Assembly: GCF_030160635.1 (NCBI RefSeq)
Contig: NZ_BSOS01000079.1
Coordinates: 1-64,000, forward strand
Source of the DNA: Acidocella aquatica
Lineage (GTDB): Bacteria > Pseudomonadota > Alphaproteobacteria > Acetobacterales > Acetobacteraceae
DNA: 64,000 nt
Reading direction: 5' to 3'
Within the stretch, counting starts at the first letter, position 1; each line of letters begins with the position of its first letter. The position numbers and the translations under genes were made by a program. Of the stretch, positions 57,114-64,000 are shown piece after piece. A model generated the notes under the pieces. It searched no databases, was not told the DNA's origin, and worked only from the letters and a program-made list of their open reading frames with translations.

Positions 57114-58907
57114 GGCCCGAACCTGCACATAGCTCCCTGGCGCATCCTCGATCGCCTTCAGCTTCCCCTTGCCGGGAATGCGCGCGGGCACCCTGGTCTT
57201 GTCAAACCCGGTGACCCAACGCTGCCAGTCCGGCCACCAGGACCCGCCAACCTCCGTCGCGCCGCCAAACCATTCATCGGGATTTTCAGGCATCTCGGCA
57301 TTGATGAAATGATTGTATTTTCCCCCCTCGGGCGGGTTGACCACGCCCGCGATATGGCCCGAGGCCGCCAGTACGAAACGCACGGGGCCGCCAAAATTGC
57401 GCGCGCCTTTGTAGGTGCTGGTCCAGGGCGTGATATGATCCTCCCGGCAGGAGAGGAAATACACGGGAATATCAATCTTGCGCAGATCAATCGGCACCCC
57501 CTTCATGGCAATGCCGCCCGGCTGGGAGAGCAGGTTCTTCTGATACATATTGCGCAGATAAAACGAATGCATCGCGGGCGGCATGCGCGTCGAATCCGAG
57601 TTCCAGTACAGCAGATCAAACGGAAACGGCTCCTGCCCGAGCAGGTAGTTGTTGACGACAAAACTCCAGATCAGATCATTCGCGCGCAGCATATTGAAGG
57701 TCGCCGCCATGTCCGAGCCTTCCAGATAACCCTGCTTGAACATCTTCTCCTCGATGTTGCTCAGCTGCTCCTCGTCGATGAACACGCCCAGCTCTCCCGC
57801 ATCGGTGAAATCGGTCAGCGTCACCAAAAAGGTCGCGGCCTTTATCCGCTCATCCCCGGTCGCCTTCATATACCCCAGCGATGAGGCCAGCAGCGTCCCC
57901 CCCAGGCAGTAGCCGATGGCGTTCATCTCGCGCATCCCGGTGGCTTTCTCGATCGCATCAAGCGCCGCGAGCACGCCCTCCACCATGTAATCGTCGAAAT
58001 TCTTCTCCGCCAGCGCGGCATCCGGGTTCACCCAGCTCACCATGAAGACGGTGTGCCCCTGGCTCACGAGGTAGCGCACCAGCGAGTTTTTTGGCCGCAG
58101 GTCGAGAATATAAAATTTATTAATCCACGGCGGAAAAATCACCACCGGCCGGGCGAACACGGTCTCGCTCGCGGGGCTGTATTGGATCAGCTGCATCAGC
58201 TCGTTCTGGAACACCACCTTGCCTTCCGAGACGGCGATGTTCCCGCCCACCTTGAAGGCCTCGGAATCAGCCATCTTGATCCGCAGATTGCCCCGCCCAT
58301 GCTCCAGATCGCTCAGCAGGTTGCTCAACCCCTTCACCAGATTTTCCCCCCCGGTCTCGCGCGTGCGGCGCAGGACCTCCGGGTTGGTCATGGCAAAATT
58401 CGAGGGGCTCAGCGCATTGATGAACTGGCGTGCGTAAAAATCAATTTTCTGCGCGGTCTTGGGCTCCAGACCGTCCACATGCGTCACCACATCGTTGATG
58501 TAGCGCGCCGAGAGCAGATACGACTGCTTGATGTAGTCAAAAATCTCATTTTGCTGCCAGGCAGGGTCGGCAAACCGCTTGTCCTTCGGGTCGCTCTCGA
58601 TCACCGGCGCCGAGTCCATGCCCATGATCCGCCGTGTCGTGTTCTGCCACAGCGTCATGTAGTCACGCCACAGTCCCAGCTGCGCATGCACCAACTGCCC
58701 CGGATTGGCGAGCAGCTTGCTGGTCATCTCCAAAAACGCGCCGCCCACATTCAGCGGGTCCAGCGCCACGCCCTCCTTCGCCTGGCGGCGCAGCCAATCG
58801 TTCACCAGCCGCTGCGAGCGCGCGGCGATATCAGCCATGGAGCGCCCCAACTGCTCGGCATCCGGCAGTTTTATATCGGCTTCGTTCTGTCCGGGTGCTT
58901 GTGTCAT
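57111..58907 (-). CDS. phaC: Class I poly(3-hydroxyalkanoate) synthase
   Basis: Polymerises (R)-3-hydroxyacyl-CoA into PHA granules. 598 residues, the usual class I size. A PhaC N-domain (LANPGQLVHAQLGLWRDYMTLWQNT) is followed by an alpha/beta hydrolase core with the lipase-like box GYCLGG and nucleophile Cys334, catalytic Asp in SCREDHITPW and His in ASGHIAGVVNPP. ATG 58907 has AGGATAA ahead. It lies alone on the minus strand; phaA, phaB and phaR are not here. The phasin gene at the left end of the window is related in function. Confidence 0.96.
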   Translation of the reverse strand: MTQAPGQNEADIKLPDAEQLGRSMADIAARSQRLVNDWLRRQAKEGVALDPLNVGGAFLEMTSKLLANPGQLVHAQLGLWRDYMTLWQNTTRRIMGMDSAPVIESDPKDKRFADPAWQQNEIFDYIKQSYLLSARYINDVVTHVDGLEPKTAQKIDFYARQFINALSPSNFAMTNPEVLRRTRETGGENLVKGLSNLLSDLEHGRGNLRIKMADSEAFKVGGNIAVSEGKVVFQNELMQLIQYSPASETVFARPVVIFPPWINKFYILDLRPKNSLVRYLVSQGHTVFMVSWVNPDAALAEKNFDDYMVEGVLAALDAIEKATGMREMNAIGYCLGGTLLASSLGYMKATGDERIKAATFLVTLTDFTDAGELGVFIDEEQLSNIEEKMFKQGYLEGSDMAATFNMLRANDLIWSFVVNNYLLGQEPFPFDLLYWNSDSTRMPPAMHSFYLRNMYQKNLLSQPGGIAMKGVPIDLRKIDIPVYFLSCREDHITPWTSTYKGARNFGGPVRFVLAASGHIAGVVNPPEGGKYNHFINAEMPENPDEWFGGATEVGGSWWPDWQRWVTGFDKTRVPARIPGKGKLKAIEDAPGSYVQVRA

Positions 58908-58983
58908 TTCTGGTTATCCTTTCCGTGGCGGCAGTTCTCGGGCAAACAGCTAGCATGCGCTTCTGGTTGCGGAGAAAATCCTA

Positions 58984-59655
58984 ATGACGTGTCGGCGGCT
59001 TGGTTCTGCGGTGTCTGTTGTTCTGTCATTGTTCTTGGGCGGCTGTTCTGGTTCGTTGGGTCTGTACCACAGCATGGAAGGTGGCGCGATTGCTCAGAAC
59101 CGGCAACCCCCTCCAGGGGCGGATCAGCCCTACCCCAACCTCGCTGACGTCCCCCCGGCCCCGGCGCCCACACCGCCCGGCGAGCAGGCCGCCATTGCGA
59201 ACCGCGCACGCGCCAGCACCCCTGGCGTCTCACCGCCCTCGCCGGGCGCGCTGGCCGGGCTGGAACTTCCCGCTGCCCCGCCGCCGCTGCCAAAAATCCC
59301 CGGCCTTCGGCTCACCCAATCCCCCGCCGCCACGCCCCTCGCCGCGCCAGCACCCGCCGCGCCGCCGCCCAACGGCCCACCGGTGGCCCTCGCCTTCGCG
59401 CCCGGCTCGGCCATCCTGCCAGCGGCCGACCTCGCGCCGATCGGGGCCATCGCCGCGGAGCGCGTTAAGGCCATCGCCGCGGAGCGCGGCAACGCGAACA
59501 TCCTGGCCGGTGGTTTCGGCGAGTCGTTCGCCCTCGCCCTCGCCCGCGCGCAGCGCCTGGGCGAGGCCCTCACCGCCGCCGGCGTTCCCGCAAGTGCTAT
59601 AAAACTCGTGGCCCAGCCCTCCGGTTCTGGCGGCTTTGTACAATTGGTATATTAA
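58984..59655 (+). CDS. Lipoprotein with a Pro/Ala-rich region and OmpA-like C-terminus
   Basis: 223 residues. A lipobox (VVLSLFLGGC) at residue about 21 marks lipid attachment. A long Pro/Ala stretch of about 100 residues follows, then a C-terminal part resembling the OmpA/MotB fold (ALAFAPGSAILPAADLAPIGAIA, ALARAQRLGEALTAAGVPASAIKLVAQPSGSGGFVQLVY, read in pieces), though the canonical peptidoglycan-binding Asp/Arg pair is not clear. A short duplication encodes AIAAER twice. The gene is divergent from phaC with 76 bases between them. Envelope role inferred. Confidence 0.62.
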   Translation: MTCRRLGSAVSVVLSLFLGGCSGSLGLYHSMEGGAIAQNRQPPPGADQPYPNLADVPPAPAPTPPGEQAAIANRARASTPGVSPPSPGALAGLELPAAPPPLPKIPGLRLTQSPAATPLAAPAPAAPPPNGPPVALAFAPGSAILPAADLAPIGAIAAERVKAIAAERGNANILAGGFGESFALALARAQRLGEALTAAGVPASAIKLVAQPSGSGGFVQLVY

Positions 59656-59694
59656 GCCCCCACCAACCCCTCACAGAGAGACCTTGAGCGTTCC

Positions 59695-60915
59695 ATGACC
59701 GAAGAGTTCCATCGCATCCGCCGCCTGCCCCCTTATGTCTTTGCCGAGGTTAACGCCGCCAAAGCCAAGGCCCGGGCCGTCGCGGAGGACATTATCGACC
59801 TCGGCATGGGCAACCCCGACAGCCCCACCCCGCCGCACATCGTCGCCAAACTCATAGAGACCGTGCAGGACCCGCGCAGCCACCGCTATTCCACCAGCAA
59901 GGGCATCCCCGGCCTGCGCCGCGCGCTCGCCGCCTATTACGAGCGCCGGTTTGACGTGAAACTGAACCCCGACACCGAGGTCATCGCCACGCTGGGCTCC
60001 AAGGAGGGGCTGGCCAACCTCGCCGCCGCCATCACCTCGCCGGGCGACACTATTTTGGTCCCCAACCCGTCCTACCCCATCCACCAGTTCGGCTTCATCA
60101 TCGCCGGCGCCTCCGTGCGCTCCATCCCCGCCGAGCCGGGCGAGGAAATGCTGCGCGCCATCGACCGCGCGGTGCGCCATTCCGTGCCCAAACCCACGGC
60201 GGTCATCGTCAACTACCCCTCCAACCCGACCGCCCACATGGCCACCCTCGATTTTTACACGGAGCTGGTGGCCCTGGCGAAAAAGAACGACCTTTTCATC
60301 ATTTCAGACCTCGCCTACGCCGAGATATATTTCGAAGGCCCGCCCCCGCCCTCCGTGCTGCAGGTGCCCGGCGCGAAGGACATCACCATCGAGTTCACCT
60401 CGATGTCCAAGACCTATTCCATGCCCGGCTGGCGCATGGGCTTTGGCGCCGGCAACCCGCGCCTCATCACCGCGCTCACGCGCATGAAATCCTATCTCGA
60501 CTATGGCGCCTTCACCCCGATCCAGGTCGCCGCGACCGCCGCCCTCAACGGCCCGCAGGATTGCGTGGACGACATGCGCGCCCTCTACAAGGACCGCCGG
60601 GACACCCTCATCAAAGGTCTGCACGCCGCCGGATGGGACATGCCCTCCCCCGCAGGCTCCATGTTCGCCTGGGCGCCCATCCCACCGCGCTACGCGCATC
60701 TGGGCAGCCTGGAGTTCTCCAAACTATTGATGGAAAAAGCCAAGGTCGCGGTCGCGCCGGGCATCGGCTTCGGTGAATACGGCGATTCCCACGTCCGAAT
60801 CGCCCTGGTTGAAAACAACCACCGCCTGCGCCAGGCGATCCGCAACATCCGCCACTTCCTGGCAACTGACAGCACCGTCCCCAGCGATGAAATCGCGATG
60901 GAGGACGGCCAGTGA
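59695..60915 (+). CDS. AlaC-like class I aminotransferase
   Basis: 406 residues with a PLP fold: IDLGMGNPDSPTPPHIVAKL, RYSTSKGIPGLRRALAAYY, ATLGSKEGLANLAAAI, VPNPSYPIHQFGFIIAGA, VNYPSNPTAHMATLDFY, ISDLAYAEIYFEG and the PLP lysine in TSMSKTYSMPGWRMGFGAGN. This set matches AlaC/LL-diaminopimelate aminotransferase-like enzymes, which make alanine from glutamate and pyruvate or act in lysine-related steps. It overlaps hom by four bases. The aminotransferase-hom-glpX order is conserved in alphaproteobacteria. Confidence 0.86.
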   Translation: MTEEFHRIRRLPPYVFAEVNAAKAKARAVAEDIIDLGMGNPDSPTPPHIVAKLIETVQDPRSHRYSTSKGIPGLRRALAAYYERRFDVKLNPDTEVIATLGSKEGLANLAAAITSPGDTILVPNPSYPIHQFGFIIAGASVRSIPAEPGEEMLRAIDRAVRHSVPKPTAVIVNYPSNPTAHMATLDFYTELVALAKKNDLFIISDLAYAEIYFEGPPPPSVLQVPGAKDITIEFTSMSKTYSMPGWRMGFGAGNPRLITALTRMKSYLDYGAFTPIQVAATAALNGPQDCVDDMRALYKDRRDTLIKGLHAAGWDMPSPAGSMFAWAPIPPRYAHLGSLEFSKLLMEKAKVAVAPGIGFGEYGDSHVRIALVENNHRLRQAIRNIRHFLATDSTVPSDEIAMEDGQ

Positions 60916-62201
60916 CCCCCCTTAAAATCGGCATCGCCGGGCTGGGCACGGTCGGCGCCGGCACCGCGCGCCTGCTCGCCGACAACGCCGCCCTCATCGC
61001 CACCCGCGCCGGGCGCCCCATTACGCTCACCGCCGTCTCGGCGCGTGACAAATCGCGCGATCGCGGCATCGCGCTCACCGGTATCACCTGGCATGACGAC
61101 GCCCTCGCCCTCGCCGCCGACCCCAATGTCGATGTCGTGGTCGAGCTCATCGGCGGCTCCGATGGCCCGGCCAAAGCCCTGGTGGAAGCCGCCATCGCCG
61201 CGGGGCGCCCGGTCGTCACCGCCAACAAGGCGCTCCTCGCCATTCACGGCACCGCGCTGGCCGCCGCCGCCGAGGCCGCCGGTCTCCCGCTCGGCTTCGA
61301 GGCCGCCGTCGCCGGGGGTATCCCGGTCATCAAGCTGCTGCGCGAGGGCCTCGCCGCCAACCGCGTCTCGCGCGTCGCCGGTATCCTCAACGGCACCTGC
61401 AACTACATCCTCACCACCATGCGCGAGGAAGGCCGCGACTTCCCCGAAGTCCTCGCCGACGCCCAAGCGCTCGGCTACGCCGAAGCCGACCCCGCCTTTG
61501 ATATTGAGGGCGTGGACGCCGCCCACAAGCTCACCATCCTCGCTGCACTGGCGTTCGGCCAGAATGTCGATTTCTCCGCCGTGCATATCGAGGGCATCCG
61601 CAACATCTCAGCGCTGGACATCAGCTTCGCCGAGGAACTCGGCTACCGCATCAAGCTCCTCGGCATCGCGCAGCAAACCCCGTCGGGCGTCTCCATGCGC
61701 GTCCACCCGGCCATGGTGCCGGTGAGCAAGCTCCTCGCCGCGGTGGAGGGCGTGTTCAACGCCGTGCTGATGGAAGGCGATTTCTCCGGCCCGGTATTCT
61801 GCCAGGGCCGCGGCGCCGGCGCCGGCCCCACCGCCAGCGCGGTCGTGGCGGACCTGATCGACATCGCGCGCGGCAGCAAAATCCCCGTCTGGGGCGCCGC
61901 CCAGGCGGCTCTCGCCCCCTCACGCCCGGTCGCCATCTCGGCCCTCACAGGCGCCTACTACCTGCGCCTCATGGTCACCGACCAGCCCGGCGTGCTCGCT
62001 GATGTCACCGCCATATTGCGCGACCACGGCATTTCGCTCGAATCCATGCTGCAACACGGGCGCAGCCCTGGCGAGGCGGTGCCCATCGTCCTCGTCACGC
62101 ACGACACGATTGAGGCCGCGATCAGCGCCGCCATCAGCCGCATCGCAACGCTGGACTGTGTGCTGGAAACCCCCGCCCTCATCCGCATCGAACCTAAATA
62201 A
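60912..62201 (+). CDS. hom: Homoserine dehydrogenase
   Basis: NAD(P)-dependent reduction of aspartate semialdehyde to homoserine, the branch to threonine and methionine. 429 residues from GTG 60912, overlapping the previous stop. It has the Rossmann motif IGIAGLGTVGAGTARLL, VVELIGGSDGPAKALVEAAI, VTANKALLA, GFEAAVAGGIPVIKLLREGL, the catalytic block GILNGTCNYILTTM, ALGYAEADPAFDIEGVDAAHKL and a C-terminal ACT domain (RLMVTDQPGVLADVTAIL). Confidence 0.96.
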   Translation: MTPLKIGIAGLGTVGAGTARLLADNAALIATRAGRPITLTAVSARDKSRDRGIALTGITWHDDALALAADPNVDVVVELIGGSDGPAKALVEAAIAAGRPVVTANKALLAIHGTALAAAAEAAGLPLGFEAAVAGGIPVIKLLREGLAANRVSRVAGILNGTCNYILTTMREEGRDFPEVLADAQALGYAEADPAFDIEGVDAAHKLTILAALAFGQNVDFSAVHIEGIRNISALDISFAEELGYRIKLLGIAQQTPSGVSMRVHPAMVPVSKLLAAVEGVFNAVLMEGDFSGPVFCQGRGAGAGPTASAVVADLIDIARGSKIPVWGAAQAALAPSRPVAISALTGAYYLRLMVTDQPGVLADVTAILRDHGISLESMLQHGRSPGEAVPIVLVTHDTIEAAISAAISRIATLDCVLETPALIRIEPK

Positions 62202-62213
62202 GAGAGACAAGCC

Positions 62214-63203
62214 ATGACCGAACGCCGCCTCGGAGAGGTCTCCGACCGCAACCTCGCCCTCGAACTCGTCCGCGTGACAGAGGCCGCCGCCATCGCCGCC
62301 TCGCGCTGGATCGGCCGCGGCAAAAAGAACGAAGCCGACGGCGCGGCAGTGGAAGCCATGCGCAAGGCGTTTGACACCGTGGCCATCGACGGCACCGTGG
62401 TGATCGGCGAGGGCGAGATGGACGAAGCCCCGATGCTCTTCATCGGCGAGAAGGTCGGCCTCGGCGGCCCGCATATGGATATCGCGGTGGATCCGCTGGA
62501 GGGCACCAACATCACCGCCAAGGGCGGCGCCAACGCCATCGCCACCGTGGCCCTGGCCGAGCGCGGCAACTTCCTCCACGCGCCAGACATCTACATGGAA
62601 AAAATTGCCGTTGGCGGCGGCCTGCCCGAAGGTGTGGTCTCGCTTGACGCCCCCGTGGCCGAGAACCTTAAAAACCTCGCCCGCGCCAAAAAAATCGACA
62701 TTTCCGACCTGATGATCTGCATGCTCGACCGCGAGCGCCACGCCGAGATGATCGCGAAAATCCGCGAGGCGGGCGCGCGCATCACCCTCATCGGCGACGG
62801 TGATGTCGCAGGCGTCATCGCCGTCAGCCAATCATTCACCGGGATTGATATGTATCTCGGCTCTGGCGGCGCGCCGGAAGGCGTGCTCGCCGCCGCCGCA
62901 TTGCGCTGCATCGGCGGCCAGATGCAGGGCAAGCTGTTGTTCGAGGACCAGGCCCAGATCGAGCGCGCGCGCACCATGGGCGTGAGCGACCCCAACCGTA
63001 TCTACAACATCATGGACATGGCCAAGGGCGACGTAATGTTCGCCGCCACCGGCGTCACCGGCGGCCCCATGCTCAAAGGCGTACGCCGCGAAGGTGCCGG
63101 CGCCTTCACCCACTCCATCGTCATGCGCAGCAAATCCGGCACCGTGCGCTATGTTGAAGCCCATCACAATTTCGCAACCAAAACCTGGGCACCGGAGATG
63201 TAG
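62214..63203 (+). CDS. glpX: Class II fructose-1,6-bisphosphatase
   Basis: Metal-dependent gluconeogenic phosphatase. 329 residues with AFDTVAIDGTVVIGEGEMDEAPML, the metal site IAVDPLEGTNITAKGGANAIA (in pieces), EKIAVGGGLPEGVV, ITLIGDGDVAGVI, YLGSGGAPEGVLAAAALRC and GVTGGPMLKGV. GAGAGACAAG precedes ATG 62214, 12 bases after hom. The recJ gene that often follows is absent. Confidence 0.96.
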   Translation: MTERRLGEVSDRNLALELVRVTEAAAIAASRWIGRGKKNEADGAAVEAMRKAFDTVAIDGTVVIGEGEMDEAPMLFIGEKVGLGGPHMDIAVDPLEGTNITAKGGANAIATVALAERGNFLHAPDIYMEKIAVGGGLPEGVVSLDAPVAENLKNLARAKKIDISDLMICMLDRERHAEMIAKIREAGARITLIGDGDVAGVIAVSQSFTGIDMYLGSGGAPEGVLAAAALRCIGGQMQGKLLFEDQAQIERARTMGVSDPNRIYNIMDMAKGDVMFAATGVTGGPMLKGVRREGAGAFTHSIVMRSKSGTVRYVEAHHNFATKTWAPEM

Positions 63204-63232
63204 GGGCGTAAACCGCCTCGCCTTTTCACGTC

Positions 63233-63252
63233 ATGCCAGCGAAAGCTGGCAT
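63233..63252. repeat. GAAA-loop hairpin of the dispersed CGTCATGCCAGC type
   Basis: ATGCCAGC-GAAA-GCTGGCAT has an 8-bp stem on a GAAA tetraloop. It resembles a common intergenic motif of proteobacterial genomes (CGTCAT-CC-GC-GAAA-GC-GG-ATC). It lies 30 bases downstream of glpX. Confidence 0.55.
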
Positions 63253-63363
63253 CTCCCCCCATCAGCCGATTCATTCTTTTTCGGAACCAAAACCGCGCAA
63301 ATTGGGGCGCAAGTAAAAAATTAACTTTTACTAACAAATAGTTATAGAAACTTCCTCACAATC

Positions 63364-63377
63364 GCTCCACGTGGAGC
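63364..63377. promoter_or_regulatory. 14-bp perfect palindrome beside the aceA terminator
   Basis: GCTCCACGTGGAGC is fully self-complementary and contains CACGTG. It stands just left of the terminator between convergent glpX and aceA. Its role is unknown. Confidence 0.35.
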
Positions 63378-63379
63378 AT

Positions 63380-63413
63380 AAAAAAACGGCCCGGAGCAAA
63401 CCCCGGGCCGTTT
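63380..63413. terminator. Terminator between glpX and aceA
   Basis: AAACGGCCCGG (63384-63394) pairs with CCGGGCCGTTT (63403-63413). A run of seven As at 63380-63386 gives Ts on the minus strand after aceA, and the plus side is also T-rich, so it can work in both directions. Confidence 0.88.
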
Positions 63414-63435
63414 CATTTTTCCAGAAACCCGCAGC

Positions 63436-64000
63436 TTAGGCGGCGAACTGGTTCATCGTGTTATGCGCGCCACCAGCCTTCAGCGCCGCTTCACCAGCAA
63501 AATACTCCTTGTGATCGTCACCAACGTCGGAGCCCGACATGTTCTGGTGTTTCACGCAGGCGATACCCTGGCGGATTTCTTCACGCTGCACATTGCGCAC
63601 ATAACCCAGCATGCCCTGGCTGCCGAAATACTCCTTGGAGAGATTATCGGTGGAGAGCGCCGCGGTGTGGTATGTCGGCAGGGTGATGAGGTGGTGGAAA
63701 ATACCCGCGCGCTTCGAGGCGTCGGCCTGGAAGGTGCGGATTTTCTCGTCCGCCGCCACACCCAGCTCGGTGGTGTCATAGTCCACGCTCATCAGCTTCG
63801 CGCGGTCATAGGCTGACATGTCCTTGCCCTCGGCCTGCATCGCATCATAAACCTGCTGGCGGAAATTCAGCGTCCAATTGAACGACGGCGAATTGTTGTA
63901 AACCAGCTTGGCATTCGGCACGACGGCGCGGATACGATCCATCATCCCGGCGATCTGCTCCACATGCGGCTTCTCGGTTTCAATCCAGAGCAGATCAGCG
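63436..64000 (-). CDS. aceA: Isocitrate lyase, C-terminal part (cut by right edge)
   Basis: Glyoxylate-shunt enzyme that splits isocitrate into succinate and glyoxylate. The visible 187 codons run off the window; the frame continues to the edge as ADLLWIETEKPHVEQIAGMMDRI. Conserved elements: LVYNNSPSFNWTLNF (active-site region), ADASKRAGIFHHLITLPTYHTAALST (split: RAGIFHHLITLPTYH), GMLGYVRNVQREEI, and the QNMSGSDVGDDHKEYFAGEAALKAGG tail typical of the longer proteobacterial type. The shunt fits growth on acetate, or on the acetyl-CoA released from PHA. Confidence 0.95.
   Translation of the reverse strand, partial: ADLLWIETEKPHVEQIAGMMDRIRAVVPNAKLVYNNSPSFNWTLNFRQQVYDAMQAEGKDMSAYDRAKLMSVDYDTTELGVAADEKIRTFQADASKRAGIFHHLITLPTYHTAALSTDNLSKEYFGSQGMLGYVRNVQREEIRQGIACVKHQNMSGSDVGDDHKEYFAGEAALKAGGAHNTMNQFAA

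Noticed and set aside
59447..59500. Tandem duplication in the lipoprotein gene
   Set aside because: GCCATCGCCGCGGAGCGC occurs twice and encodes AIAAER twice. It is a small in-frame repeat in a low-complexity region and needs no separate explanation.

Overview
The window is a dense, high-GC (roughly 63-66 % by eye) stretch of an alphaproteobacterial chromosome, most likely of the Acetobacteraceae (Acidocella/Acidiphilium-like; the genus is a guess). The reasons are the LexA box of the alphaproteobacterial type (GAAC-N7-GAAC) before recA, an aa3-type cytochrome oxidase subunit IV, the lptF-lptG-lptD-surA gene order, rpsF-rpsR-rplI, and the aminotransferase-hom-glpX order. It looks like core chromosome. 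I see no transposase, integrase, phage gene or CRISPR array.

Layout. 0-3.4 kb: end of a phasin gene, then clpS and clpA (N-degron proteolysis). 3.4-3.65 kb: an intergenic stretch packed with hairpins. 3.66-9.6 kb: TPR-sulfotransferase, DUF3429 protein, sterol desaturase-like hydroxylase, argG and SOS-regulated recA. 9.65-12.7 kb (minus strand): two small membrane proteins and a NagA-MurQ fusion for peptidoglycan amino-sugar recycling. 12.7-15.9 kb: divergent tRNA-Thr and tRNA-Ala, then a large two-domain glycosyltransferase with seven N-terminal repeats of about 43 residues. 16-19.5 kb: a hotdog thioesterase, bioB-bioA and divergent bioD. 19.5-23.6 kb (minus): dnaB-alr-mlaE-mlaF, with a repeat-encoded 16-codon frame between dnaB and alr. 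23.7-28 kb: a Pat-like acetyltransferase, a small YqaE-like protein and rpsF-rpsR-rplI. 28-38.3 kb: cfa, an S49 peptidase, a GNAT, an unusually small oxidase subunit gene, purM-purN, a PerM permease with hdaA, ppk1 and a flavin monooxygenase.

38.4-44.1 kb (minus) is the lptF-lptG-lptD-surA outer-membrane operon. 45-47.5 kb holds the second biotin operon (bioF, a BioH-like esterase, bioC), so all chemical steps of biotin synthesis are encoded in this window at two loci. 47.6-52.2 kb: FKBP isomerase, a secreted Ala/Pro/Met-rich protein, an aspartate aminotransferase, and CIRCE-controlled groES-groEL. 52.4-57 kb (minus): a CobW-family GTPase and a three-gene surface-glycan cluster (two glycosyltransferases and an O-antigen ligase). 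57.1-63.2 kb: PHA synthase, an OmpA-like lipoprotein, an alaC-like aminotransferase, hom and glpX. The window ends inside aceA (isocitrate lyase).

Themes that link the genes: carbon storage (phasin, phaC, ppk1), envelope construction (lpt, mla, cfa, alr, glycosyltransferases, NagA-MurQ), protein quality control (ClpS/ClpA, GroESL, SurA, FKBP), and a complete biotin pathway. The least-explained signals are non-coding. They are a family of modular intergenic palindromes near 3.5, 9.6, 52.2 and 57.0 kb that share GATCGTTTGAGG and TAGAG(C) motifs, including a perfect 40-bp palindrome at 52281-52320. A 15-bp triplicated segment overlaps the dnaB/alr junction. Many genes start with TTG or GTG.
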